A DNA stretch of 38,640 bases from Acidobacteriota bacterium (GCA_003225535.1 QIAL01000396.1:1-38640); one strand, 5' to 3'. Positions 7,014 to 15,083 are shown, counted from the stretch's first letter. The notes: generated by a model from the sequence alone, not told the origin. A program made the numbers and translations.

Positions 7014-8387
7014 ATGCTCATGAGCGAAAAGAGTTGGACATCGGTAGGCCGCCGTGAACTGTTGAAGACCTCCGCCCTTGCGATCGGCGGAGCCCTGTTG
7101 GCCGACTCGACGGAGGCCTACCCCAAGGCAGTCAACACTAACTCAAGTCCCTCCACACTGAAGATCACAGACCTGCGCATAGCCACCGTGGTGAAGCCCG
7201 GTCCGAGCCCGTGCCCAATCATTCGCATCGATACCAATCAGGGAGTCTACGGACTGGGCGAAGTCCGCGACGGTGCCAGCCCGACGTATGCGTTGTTTCT
7301 CAAGAGCCGGATACTGGGCGAGAATCCGCTGCAACTCGACAAGACTTTCCGCAAGATCAAGCAGTTTGGCGGACACGCGCGCCAGGGCGGCGGAGTCTGC
7401 GCCATCGAAATGGCGCTCTGGGATATCGCCGGCAAAGTCTACAACGCTCCCGTGTACGCGCTGGTAGGCGGCGGCAAGTTTCGCGACAAGATTCGTATCT
7501 ATGCCGACACCACCGAGTCGAAAGATCCGAAAATTTACGCGCAACGCATGAAAGAACGCAAGGAAGTCATGGGCCTCACCTGGCTCAAGATGGATTTGGG
7601 CGTCGAGATGGTTTCCGATACTCCCGGCACAGTCACCAACGCCACCGACCTGAATCAATGGCAGGCCAACCAGCTTCCGCATCCGCTATTGGGTATGGAG
7701 GTGACGGATAAGGGCATCGCCATGCTCGAGCAATATGTCGCAGCGGTGCGCGACGCGGTCGGCATGGAAATCCCGCTCGCGATGGATCATCTCGGCCATC
7801 TGGGTGTGAAGTCCATCATCCGGCTAGGGAAGGCTTACGAGAAATACAACTTGTCCTGGATGGAGGACGTCATTCCGTGGATGTACACCGACCTGCTCAA
7901 AGAAATTTCCGAGCAGAGTCCGACGCCCATCCTGACCGGAGAAGACATTTATCTGAAGGAACCGTTCCGTGTCTTGTGTGAGACGCACGCAGTCAGCAAG
8001 ATTCAACCCGATCTCGCCACCGCTGGCGGCATTCTGGAGACGCACAAAATCGGCGACATGGCCGAGGAGTTCGGCGTCCCCATGGCGATGCACTTCGCCG
8101 GCACTCCCGTCGCCTGCATGGCCAACGTGCATTGTGCCGCCGCCACACAAAATTTCCTGGCACTCGAAAACCACTCGCTCGACGTGCCCTGGTGGTCCTC
8201 GCTGATCGAAGAGGGAGTAAAGACACCGATCGTCAATCACGGCTGGATCGAGGTCCCCGACCGCCCCGGCCTCGGTGTGACCCTGAACGAAGACATGGTG
8301 CGCCAGCACCTCACCCCCGGCACCGGCTATTTCGAGCCCACCACCCAGTGGGATCAAGAGCGCTCCTGGGACCGTCTGTGGAGCTGA
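7014..8387 (+). CDS. Tat-type exported enolase-superfamily enzyme (mandelate racemase/dehydratase-like)
   Basis: 457 residues. The N-terminus has an Arg-Arg pair followed by a hydrophobic stretch (GRRELLKTSALAIGGALLAD), typical of Tat or twin-Arg-like leaders in this group. The rest matches the MR/MLE family: N-terminal capping domain (about 48-170) and a barrel with candidate metal ligands D258 (AMDHLGHLG), E284 (WMEDVIPW) and E310 (LTGEDIYL), K192 at the end of a strand (WLKMDLG) and H360 (AMHFAGTPVA) as candidate acid/base residues. Members racemise or dehydrate sugar acids; the substrate is not readable. An alternative start is the ATG at 7020. It is paired divergently with an exported RraA-like protein, which could act on a keto-acid product. 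Confidence 0.88.
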   Translation: MLMSEKSWTSVGRRELLKTSALAIGGALLADSTEAYPKAVNTNSSPSTLKITDLRIATVVKPGPSPCPIIRIDTNQGVYGLGEVRDGASPTYALFLKSRILGENPLQLDKTFRKIKQFGGHARQGGGVCAIEMALWDIAGKVYNAPVYALVGGGKFRDKIRIYADTTESKDPKIYAQRMKERKEVMGLTWLKMDLGVEMVSDTPGTVTNATDLNQWQANQLPHPLLGMEVTDKGIAMLEQYVAAVRDAVGMEIPLAMDHLGHLGVKSIIRLGKAYEKYNLSWMEDVIPWMYTDLLKEISEQSPTPILTGEDIYLKEPFRVLCETHAVSKIQPDLATAGGILETHKIGDMAEEFGVPMAMHFAGTPVACMANVHCAAATQNFLALENHSLDVPWWSSLIEEGVKTPIVNHGWIEVPDRPGLGVTLNEDMVRQHLTPGTGYFEPTTQWDQERSWDRLWS

Positions 8388-8405
8388 TGAATTAGTGCAT
8401 GTGGG

Positions 8406-8440
8406 GACAGCCGCCCTCGGCTGTCGATCGAGCGAAGCTC
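8406..8440. repeat. Degenerate double-hairpin element
   Basis: GACAGCCG-CCCT-CGGCTGTC (8-bp perfect stem, 8406-8425) followed by a short stem GAGC-GAA-GCTC (8430-8440). It lies just after the enolase-superfamily stop and is a weaker copy of the element at 5973-6011, so the enolase gene and its divergent neighbour are bracketed by related elements. Confidence 0.7.
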
Positions 8441-8846
8441 ACGCCTTTTGCCGCGAGACTCCTCGAAAAGACGCAACGTCGTTCGTGATCTCAGATGCAT
8501 GGGCATTATGGCAGGGCGCTTTTTCCGGGATCATATAGCGCCTGTGAGGAACTAAAAGACCGGAATTTCGGAGTAAAGCCGGCACCTTGCGCGCATTGGC
8601 CACGATCACTTCATGCCCTAACTCGCTGAGCAAGGGACTGATCCAGGGCGAATGCGTCCCGATTTCCAGTGCGATCCGACTGCGCGGCAGCGCGCCGAAG
8701 ACTTCGCGCAACGCTTTCGCATTCGTACGGACTCGCTGTTCCCGTTGTATCTGGCCCGCTTCGTCCAGCACGCAGTACCAGCTGTTGCGATCTCCTAGAT
8801 CCAATCCAATGGTCAGTTTCTGCTGCGAAATATTCCTGCTCGGCAT
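8439..8846 (-). pseudogene. IS110-family transposase, truncated remnant
   Basis: The first about 80 residues from the ATG at 8846 read as the N-terminus of an IS110 (DEDD) transposase: LTIGLDLGDRNSWYCVLDE with the first catalytic Asp, then RIALEIGTHSPWISPLLSELG with the catalytic Glu, and VIVANARKV. After that the similarity stops (near 8580) and the frame runs into unrelated sequence to a stop at 8439. The remaining Asp residues and the C-terminal Tnp_20 domain with its Ser are missing. A full element would encode about 340-400 residues, so this is a dead fragment. Repeat debris flanks it on both sides. Confidence 0.85.
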
Positions 8847-9033
8847 CGTCGCCGCAGTGCGGGGACAGCGACCACACGGTGGTTTGAAGACCGGGACGAT
8901 CACCGGAGCGCATGCTTCCGTACGCCTTACAAACAAACGCCACGGAAAAAGCGGAGCTTCACATCTCCATCGAGGTCAACCTGTGAAGATCCGTGCTAAT
9001 CCGTGGCAAATTCTACTCCGAGTCGCCTGACAC
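8847..9033. other. Non-coding debris after the IS110 remnant
   Basis: No credible gene. It contains a partial copy of the GGGGACAGC string (near 8861) and a stretch around 8980-9012 (GATCCGTGCTAATCCGTGGC) of the kind that recurs as dispersed intergenic sequence in this type of genome. Together with 8388-8438 it forms a patch of transposon and repeat remains between the enolase-superfamily and peroxiredoxin genes. Confidence 0.5.
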
Positions 9034-9720
9034 TTACTTCGGCTGCTTCGCGACTCTGAGATACGGCTTGATCGTTTTGAAGCCAGGGAACTTCTGCTGT
9101 GCCTCGTCGTTCGAAACCGCCGCCGTGAGGATTACATCCTCACCCGGCTTCCAGTTCACCGGCGTCGCCACTTTGTGCTTCGCCGTGAGCTGCATCGAAT
9201 CGATCACTCGCAGGATCTCGTCGAAGTTCCGACCCGTGGTCATCGGATAGCTGATCTGCAGCTTAATCTTCTTGTCGGGGCCAACCACGAAAACAGTCCG
9301 CACCGTGGCGTTGTCGGCTGGTGTGCGGCCCTCGCACGAATCCCCGGAATCGCCAGGCAGCATCCCGTACAACTTGGCTACTTTCAATTGGGGGTCGCCG
9401 ATCATCGGGTAGTTCACCTTCGTGCCCTGCGTCTCTTCGATGTCGCCCTCCCACTTCTGGTGGCTCGACACCGGGTCGACGCTCAACCCTATAATCTTCA
9501 CGTTGCGCTTGGCGAACTCAGGCTGCAGCTTCGCCATGTAGCCGAGTTCCGTCGTGCAAACTGGCGTGAAGTCCTTCGGATGCGAAAACAGAACCGCCCA
9601 TCCGTCGCCGATCCAGTTGTGGAATTGAATGGTCCCTTGTGTGGTCTCGGCGGTGAAATCCGGGGCAGTATCGTTGATTCTGGGAACGCTAGTGGTCTCG
9701 TTTGCGGTCGCAGTAGTCAT
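9034..9720 (-). CDS. Peroxiredoxin of the 1-Cys (Prx6) type
   Basis: 228-residue thiol peroxidase that reduces H2O2, peroxynitrite and organic hydroperoxides. The active-site strand FSHPKDFTPVCTTELG places the peroxidatic cysteine at C55, with the conserved Thr and Pro of the PxxxT/SxxC motif just before it. GLSVDPVSSHQKW and the long C-terminal extension (KVATPVNWKPGEDVI...FKTIKPYLR) are typical of Prx6 rather than AhpC. A second cysteine, C129, lies in a loop. Whether it resolves C55 is unknown. A strong AAGGAG lies 6-7 bp before the ATG. It is a single gene, and no reductase partner is adjacent. Confidence 0.95.
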   Translation of the reverse strand: MTTATANETTSVPRINDTAPDFTAETTQGTIQFHNWIGDGWAVLFSHPKDFTPVCTTELGYMAKLQPEFAKRNVKIIGLSVDPVSSHQKWEGDIEETQGTKVNYPMIGDPQLKVAKLYGMLPGDSGDSCEGRTPADNATVRTVFVVGPDKKIKLQISYPMTTGRNFDEILRVIDSMQLTAKHKVATPVNWKPGEDVILTAAVSNDEAQQKFPGFKTIKPYLRVAKQPK

Positions 9721-10027
9721 AGGTTTCTCCTTCTTTCATTTCTTAGTCCTGAATATTCCGAAAGTCGGCCCGCCCCGGCTCCCAGCGTATAGAAGCGGAT
9801 GAAAGTGAAACCCACCCGCTTTCGCCGGGTGGGTGGGAAGAATTTCGCTGGTTCCTACCCACACGCCGGCATCGGGCAACAACAACACATAACCCCGATG
9901 GCGAGTGAGTGAATCATACGGGTTAGGATAGGCGGCGGCTGCTATCCCTGTCAATCGCGGCCGTCCGTTCAGAACCCCGGCAGATTGCATCTTTTCTGCA
10001 TCGTAAACACGACACCGCTCATCGTTC
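9721..10027. other. Intergenic region with a GGGTGGG hairpin
   Basis: This is a 307-bp divergent upstream region. It holds a perfect 9-bp hairpin ACCCACCCG-CTTTCGC-CGGGTGGGT at 9810-9834, a palindromic sequence that looks like another dispersed repeat. No convincing gene is present. No clear promoter hexamers are assigned. Confidence 0.6.
9810..9834. repeat. Perfect 9-bp hairpin, ACCCACCCG stem
   Basis: Arms 9810-9818 and 9826-9834 with a 7-base loop. On the minus strand the hairpin is followed by a weak T-rich run, but it lies upstream of the peroxiredoxin gene, so a terminator for that gene is excluded. A dispersed palindrome is the more likely reading. Confidence 0.6.
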
Positions 10028-10957
10028 TTGATGACAACTCAATTTCGACTTCACGGGACGAACATGGGCAAGGAACAGCGCCGTCTGTCGATGTCACAGT
10101 GGGACGTATTTACTTCCAATCCGCTCGAAGGCAACTCTCTGGCTGTATTCTCCGATGCCCGTGGACTCACGAATGCCGAAATGCAGGCCATCGCCAAGGA
10201 GATGAATCTGTCCGAAACCACGTTCATTTTTCCCCGCGACCCCGCGACCGAGCGTGAACGCGGCGTCCGCGTCCGAATCTTCACGGTGGAAGAGGAACTT
10301 CCATTCGCCGGACATCCCACCCTGGGCACAGCATTCTCGCTCCGAAACGGAAGTGCCGCAGGCGAAGTTGTACTTGAATTGAATGTAGGAAAGGTTCCAA
10401 TATGCTTTGAGCAATCGCCGGGGCAGCCGATCTTCGGAGAGATGAAGCAGGTTGATCCCGTTTTCGGAGTGGTACACGATCGCGAAGCGATGGCTCGTGC
10501 TACTGGATTGAATCCAGACGACTTCGATCCTTCCTTGCCCATTCAGACGGTATCCACCGGGCTCTCATTCACGGTGACGCCACTGAAATCATTGGCCGTG
10601 ATTCAAAGGATTCGCGTCGACGTTCAGCGGGCCACCGAATATTTGCAAAGTACGGGAGGAAAGTTTCTCTACTTCGTTACTCGTGAAACCGTAGACCCCG
10701 CGGCGGGTCTGCACGCTCGCATGTTCTTCTACAACGGCGAGGATCCTGCGACCGGGTCCGCCGCAGGTTGCACGGCGGCCTGGATGGTCGCCCACGGCGT
10801 CGCCGCTCCCGACCAGCGAATGCTCATCGAACAGGGCGTCGAGATGCAACGGCCCAGCCGTATTTTTGTCCGCGCATCGAAGCACGATAACCGGATAGTT
10901 AACGTCCGCGTTGGAGGCAGTTCCGTCGAAGTTTTGCGTGGCGAAGTCTTTCTCTAG
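10028..10957 (+). CDS. PhzF-family isomerase-like protein
   Basis: About 309 residues of the PhzF fold (two diaminopimelate-epimerase-like halves). The first half has WDVFTSNPLEGNSLAVFSDA and LSETTFIF, whose glutamate matches the PhzF acid/base residue. FAGHPTLGTAF closes the first half and the second half contains DPATGSAAGCTAAWM, the glycine-rich active-site loop. PhzF proper isomerises a phenazine precursor. Most genomic homologues have unknown substrates, and no phenazine genes are nearby. Start choice is uncertain: ATGs at 10028, 10064 and 10091 are in frame and none has a strong Shine-Dalgarno; family alignments would favour 10091. Confidence 0.92.
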   Translation: MMTTQFRLHGTNMGKEQRRLSMSQWDVFTSNPLEGNSLAVFSDARGLTNAEMQAIAKEMNLSETTFIFPRDPATERERGVRVRIFTVEEELPFAGHPTLGTAFSLRNGSAAGEVVLELNVGKVPICFEQSPGQPIFGEMKQVDPVFGVVHDREAMARATGLNPDDFDPSLPIQTVSTGLSFTVTPLKSLAVIQRIRVDVQRATEYLQSTGGKFLYFVTRETVDPAAGLHARMFFYNGEDPATGSAAGCTAAWMVAHGVAAPDQRMLIEQGVEMQRPSRIFVRASKHDNRIVNVRVGGSSVEVLRGEVFL

Positions 10958-11114
10958 CTCTCGTGGTGCAACACGCGATAAACATTGACGCACACTCGCC
11001 GCGAAATAAATCAATGGCTAAAAGGTTCCATTAGCATCGGCGGCACTTTACAGCAGCGCGATTTCCTTTTAGCATCCATGTCGCTCTGTACAATCTTCAT
11101 ATTGAGAAAAGCCT

Positions 11115-11145
11115 CCATTGGCAAGTGCGGCCGTCCCGCCAATGG
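11115..11145 (+). promoter_or_regulatory. Inverted repeat in the leader of the receiver gene
   Basis: CCATTGGC (11115-11122) and GCCAATGG (11138-11145) form a perfect 8-bp hairpin with a 15-base loop, ending 5 bp before the Shine-Dalgarno GGAAGG (11151-11156). Outside it AGCCT (11110-11114) can pair with AGGCT (11154-11158), which would cover part of the ribosome-binding site. An operator or an RNA switch are both possible; 8-bp repeats also arise by chance. Confidence 0.35.
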
Positions 11146-11159
11146 GTTGCGGAAGGCTA

Positions 11160-11585
11160 ATGAAACCCAAGCGCACCATTCTGTGTGTCGACGACAACGA
11201 ACAGTCTCTGTCCCATCGCAAAATCGTGCTCGAGACTCGCGGCTACCGGGTAGCGAGTTTTACGCGCGGAGAAGACGCCTTGGCGCGCTTTTTGCAGGGC
11301 GGAGTTGATCTTGTCATCGCCGACATGGCCATGCCCGGTCTCGACGGCCCGCAACTGATTTCCCGAATCAAGGACGCGTCGCCCCACACTCCCGCCATTC
11401 TGATTTCGAGCAAAGTCCGTATCTACGATCACGATTCGCAGGCAGATGTCTTTCTCACCAAAGGAATGTATTCCCCCGCAGACCTGCTCGAACGCGTGCG
11501 TCTCTTACTGATACGCAAGCGCGGCCCCAAGCGCCTTCACCAGCGCCAGCAACCTGCCATGGCGAGCCATATCGGCGCGGCCTGA
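11160..11585 (+). CDS. Stand-alone response-regulator receiver protein
   Basis: 141-residue single-domain CheY-like receiver. Acidic pair D11-D12 (CVDDNE), phospho-acceptor D55 (VIADMAMPGLDG), a serine at the switch position (LISS) and K101 (FLTKG) are all present, so it should accept phosphate. A basic C-terminal tail (about 112-141) has no output domain. The frame is open further upstream, but ATG 11160 is chosen because GGAAGG precedes it and the receiver starts there with KPKRTILCVDD. No histidine kinase is adjacent, so it is an orphan; partner kinase and output are unknown. Confidence 0.9.
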   Translation: MKPKRTILCVDDNEQSLSHRKIVLETRGYRVASFTRGEDALARFLQGGVDLVIADMAMPGLDGPQLISRIKDASPHTPAILISSKVRIYDHDSQADVFLTKGMYSPADLLERVRLLLIRKRGPKRLHQRQQPAMASHIGAA

Positions 11586-11610
11586 TTCGATAATCTCGTC
11601 GAAAGTGTTT

Positions 11611-11646
11611 TCCTTCGTGGACCTTAGCGCCCTTCGTGGTTGAAGC
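11611..11646. repeat. CCTTCGTGG dispersed repeat
   Basis: CCTTCGTGGACCTTAGCGCC followed by CTTCGTGGTTGAAG lies between the receiver gene and the ABC ATPase gene. It matches the right arm of the palindrome at 5215-5249 in spelling and orientation. A run of nine Cs follows at about 11660. Confidence 0.6.
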
Positions 11647-11716
11647 TTTTTGCCTTTCAACCCCCCCCCGCTGCCGAACCCTCGCAGCTAGTGGTTCGTG
11701 TAAGATTCTTCCAGAT

Positions 11717-12421
11717 ATGGCCGGAGCATTCATCGAAGCAAGAGAACTTCGCAAGACCTACCACGTGGGCAAGATCGAGGTGGAGGCCCTCCGCGGCATC
11801 TCCTTCTCCGTGGAAAAAGGCGAATTCGTCAGCGTAGTCGGCCCATCAGGAAGCGGAAAATCCACGCTTTTCTATCTCCTGGGCGGCCTCACGCGCGCCG
11901 ATGGCGGCAGCGTGGTTCTTGACGGCGACGATCTAGCCAAACTCTCCGACGCCGAACGCACCCGCATGCGCAAGCGCAAGATTGGATTCGTCTTCCAGAA
12001 ATTCAATTTGCTGCCTACGCTCGATGCAGAGTCGAACATCTTAATGGCGAAGGAAATCTCTGGAAACGGTGATCGCGATCCTTCTCATTTCAACCGCATC
12101 ACCGACCTTCTCGGTTTGACCAAGCGGCTAAAACACCGTCCTTCCGAGCTTTCGGGAGGCGAGCAACAGCGCGTCGCCCTGGCTCGAGCCCTGATCAACA
12201 AGCCCACGGTAGTCCTGGCCGACGAACCGACAGGGAACCTGGATTCTAAGAACTCCGACATCGTGCTCAAGATGCTGCGCCTTTCCAACAAGGAACTCGG
12301 GCAGACCGTGCTGATGATTACGCACAATCCCGAGGCCGCCGGCTACGGCGACCGCATCATCCACATGCGCGACGGCCAAATTGTCAATCCCGAAGACGAC
12401 CCGCAATGGGTGCACCACTAA
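11717..12421 (+). CDS. ABC transporter ATPase of the LolD/MacB type, without a permease
   Basis: 234-residue ATPase subunit with Walker A GPSGSGKST (42-50), Q-loop FVFQKFNLLPTL, signature LSGGEQQR (145-152), Walker B VVLADEP (165-171) with catalytic E170, and H203 in ITHN. The sequence style (LRGISFSVEKGEFVSVVGPS, EPTGNLDS) is that of ATPases that pair with FtsX/MacB-like permeases in lipoprotein release, export or cell-envelope mechanotransmission. No permease or periplasmic adaptor is adjacent: upstream is a receiver protein and downstream a convergent GH92 gene. The start at 11717 is chosen from the domain start; no clear Shine-Dalgarno is visible. Confidence 0.94.
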   Translation: MAGAFIEARELRKTYHVGKIEVEALRGISFSVEKGEFVSVVGPSGSGKSTLFYLLGGLTRADGGSVVLDGDDLAKLSDAERTRMRKRKIGFVFQKFNLLPTLDAESNILMAKEISGNGDRDPSHFNRITDLLGLTKRLKHRPSELSGGEQQRVALARALINKPTVVLADEPTGNLDSKNSDIVLKMLRLSNKELGQTVLMITHNPEAAGYGDRIIHMRDGQIVNPEDDPQWVHH

Positions 12422-12572
12422 GAACTTGTCCCGATCAACCAATTGTGAGGCGAACTCTTGTTCGTATGCAGAAGCGACGCGCTTCAAAACCCGCTGATGA
12501 GATACTTGTCTTGAGATTCTAAGAAAGCCCGCGCATCGAAAGCGAATACGAGAGCGGATACGAACAAACGCT

Positions 12573-14894
12573 TTAGCTCGTCAGCGAAGGCGGGATCGCT
12601 TCTTCTCCGGTGCCGAATTGCGTACTGGGGTGAGGGCCCATGCTGAACTCGAGAACCGCTCCGTCAGCGATCTCGGAGTGTTTGAACCAGAGCTTTGGGT
12701 GGGGCTTGCCATTCAACGTGACTGACTGGATGTAAGTATCGCCGGGCGATGTGCGTTTCACTTCAATTCTCAGTTTCTTGTTGTTGCCGAGTTCGACCTC
12801 AGCGCGATCGATGAGCGGCGTGCCGAAGACGTAGTTGCCGCTTACGGGGTCGACCGGATAGAAACCGAGCGAACTCATGATGTACCAGGCGGACATCTGT
12901 CCGCAGTCTTCGTTGCCGGCCAGCCCGTCGGGCTGATCGTCGTATTCAATCTCCAGCAGGCTGCGCACTCGTGCCTGCGTTTTGTGCGGCACGCCTGCAT
13001 AGCAATAGAGATAGGCCATGTGGTGGCAGGGTTCGTTGCCATGCGCATATTGGCCCACCATGCCGGCGATGTCTGGAGGGGCATCGGCGGGAAGCTGCGA
13101 GCTAGTCGTAAAAAGTGTGTCGAGTTTCTCGATGAACGCTTCCCTGGTCCCGAACAGCTTGAAGTAACCAGCCGGGTCATGCTGGATAAAAAAAGTGGTC
13201 TGCCACGGGTCCGACTCAGTGTAGTCGCGCCACCGCTTGGAGTAACCCATCTCGGTTGGCTCGAAAGGCTCGGACCACTGGCCGTTTTCGAGACGCGGAC
13301 GAAGAAATCTGGTCGATGGATCAAGAAGATTCTTGTAGTTCTTCGATCGCTCGATCAGGAGCTTGTAGTCGTCCATCTGTCCTAGCGCTTTCGCGATGTG
13401 AGCTACAGCCCAGTCGTCGTAAACGTATTCCATCGTCTTGCTGACGGATTCTTCTTCCTTGTCACACGGAATATAGCCCAGCTTGCGGTAATAGCCGAGG
13501 CCGCGATAGTCGTCGTCCATGGCTCGACGCCTGAGCGGAGGATACACTTCGCTGAAATCGATTCCTTTAAAACGCTTCACGCAAGCCTCTGCGTAGACGG
13601 AGCTCGAGTGATAGCCGGTCATGCAGAAAGTCTCTCTCCCCTGGAGTGGCCAGATCGGCACGCCGTCAGGGCTCTCCTGCGCCATACGAATCAGGCAATT
13701 GACGAAGTCGGGAACGCGGTCGGTGAGGAACAGGGTGTACATGGGATGCGCGGTGCGATAGGTGTCCCACAAGGAGAACGTGCTGTAGTTGTGCGCTCCG
13801 GCCGGCAGGCGGTGAATCTTGCCGTCCATGCCGCGGTATTGGCCATCGACATCATCGAAGAGAGTCGGCGCGCAGAGAAGGTGGTAGAGGGCGGTATAGA
13901 AGATCGTTTTGTGACGCGGGGTCACGGTTTCGACTTTGATTCTGGAAAGGTTCGCATTCCACGATGCATGCGCTGCGCGGCGGACTTTTTCGAAATCCCA
14001 GCCGGGGATTTCTGCAGCGACGTTCTTGCGTGCTCCCTCTTCGCTCACAGCGGAGATTCCTGTCTTTACCGAGATCACTTCTTTGTCCTCGGTTTGGAAA
14101 TGCAGCAAGCATTTCAGCGACGTACCTTTCGCTTCGCGCACCGACGGATCGAGGCGCTTGTTGTCGGAAACAATTTCGGCTGAGACGAACGGCCTCGAGA
14201 ACTGCATAGCGAAATAGATTTCGCGCCCCGGAGCCCAGCCTTTAAGGCTGCGGCCGCCCACGATGGTGTCGTTACCGACGATCTTCAAGGAAGCCCAGAT
14301 GATTGGAGTATTCGAGAATGAGTGCACCAGATCGAGAATGAAATGGCTGGTGTCGCTCTTGGGAAAGGTGTAGCGGTGGATTCCAGCATGCTCGGTGGCG
14401 CTAAGTTCAGCACGAATGTTGTAATCGCGAAGGATCACTGAGTAATATCCCGGGACCGCGGTTTCTTCTTCATGGCTAAAGCGGGAGCGATATCCTTCGC
14501 CGGGATTCTGCCGGGCTCCCGGAAATAGCTTGGTCGGCCCAGTGCCAGGCATCAATAAGAAATCGAGCATGTCGGACGCACCGGTTCCGCTCAGGTGCGT
14601 GTGGCTGAAACCCATGATGGAGCTGTCGGAGTAGTGATAGCCCGAACACCAATCCCAGCCATCGTTGTAAGTATCGGGACTGAGTTGCACCATGCCGAAG
14701 GGGACGGTGGCTCCGGGATAGGTGTGGCCGTGGCCGCCGGTGCCGATGGCGATCTTCACGAATTTGGTGAAGTCTTCGGAATCCTGGGTCGGTGTGACGG
14801 TAGAAGGTCCATCGGAGGTTGCGAGTCGAATGCCGAGAAATTTTGCAAACGGGATGGAGGAGAAAGCAGCAACAAAATCACGCCGAGTAAGCAT
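12573..14894 (-). CDS. GH92 family alpha-mannosidase, exported
   Basis: 773 residues, a full-length member of glycoside hydrolase family 92, calcium-dependent exo-alpha-mannosidases that trim mannose from glycans. It begins with a twin-Arg-type leader (MLTRRDFVAAFSSIPFAKFL). The N-terminal beta-sandwich starts with GTGGHGHTYPGATVPFGMVQLSPDT and GFSHTHLSGTGA. The (alpha/alpha)6 domain carries YAHGNEPCHHMAYLY, with E621 as the likely catalytic acid, and the family signature GNEDCGQMSAWYIMSSLGFYP. AAGGA lies 7 bp before the ATG. It is a single gene, convergent with the ABC ATPase. The exact linkage specificity cannot be told. Confidence 0.95.
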   Translation of the reverse strand: MLTRRDFVAAFSSIPFAKFLGIRLATSDGPSTVTPTQDSEDFTKFVKIAIGTGGHGHTYPGATVPFGMVQLSPDTYNDGWDWCSGYHYSDSSIMGFSHTHLSGTGASDMLDFLLMPGTGPTKLFPGARQNPGEGYRSRFSHEEETAVPGYYSVILRDYNIRAELSATEHAGIHRYTFPKSDTSHFILDLVHSFSNTPIIWASLKIVGNDTIVGGRSLKGWAPGREIYFAMQFSRPFVSAEIVSDNKRLDPSVREAKGTSLKCLLHFQTEDKEVISVKTGISAVSEEGARKNVAAEIPGWDFEKVRRAAHASWNANLSRIKVETVTPRHKTIFYTALYHLLCAPTLFDDVDGQYRGMDGKIHRLPAGAHNYSTFSLWDTYRTAHPMYTLFLTDRVPDFVNCLIRMAQESPDGVPIWPLQGRETFCMTGYHSSSVYAEACVKRFKGIDFSEVYPPLRRRAMDDDYRGLGYYRKLGYIPCDKEEESVSKTMEYVYDDWAVAHIAKALGQMDDYKLLIERSKNYKNLLDPSTRFLRPRLENGQWSEPFEPTEMGYSKRWRDYTESDPWQTTFFIQHDPAGYFKLFGTREAFIEKLDTLFTTSSQLPADAPPDIAGMVGQYAHGNEPCHHMAYLYCYAGVPHKTQARVRSLLEIEYDDQPDGLAGNEDCGQMSAWYIMSSLGFYPVDPVSGNYVFGTPLIDRAEVELGNNKKLRIEVKRTSPGDTYIQSVTLNGKPHPKLWFKHSEIADGAVLEFSMGPHPSTQFGTGEEAIPPSLTS

Positions 14895-15051
14895 TACGGG
14901 TCCTTTGGAAAACGGGAAAAATAGATTCTAGTACTCGGGCAGCGAATTCGGGACTTGACAAGTATTCCAGATCGCGAGAGCATTCCGTGCAAATCCCAGC
15001 CTCGTGAATTGGGGCTCCCCATCGCAGTATTGAGACGTCAGACATTTCCCC

Positions 15052-15083
15052 GCAGGACATAGGCTGGCGCTTTGGTGTCCTGC
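15052..15083. repeat. Perfect 8-bp inverted repeat upstream of the HEVGE protein
   Basis: GCAGGACA (15052-15059) and TGTCCTGC (15076-15083) are separated by 16 bases. It sits 66 bp before the start codon at 15150, so it could be an operator or a leader hairpin. A perfect 8-bp repeat at this spacing is not rare by chance. Confidence 0.4.

Noticed and set aside
11636-11716. N-terminal extension of the ABC ATPase from a GTG at 11636
   Set aside because: The extension is translated from the dispersed CCTTCGTGG repeat and a poly-C tract; the ATPase domain begins normally at 11717.
12458-12567. Perfect 10-bp inverted repeat TTGTTCGTAT ... ATACGAACAA with 90-bp centre between convergent genes
   Set aside because: A repeat of this size and spacing is expected a few times by chance in 38 kb, and the flanks show no further symmetry.
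13398-14183. 261-residue frame antisense to the GH92 gene
   Set aside because: Composition shadow; GH92 motifs on the other strand are unmistakable.
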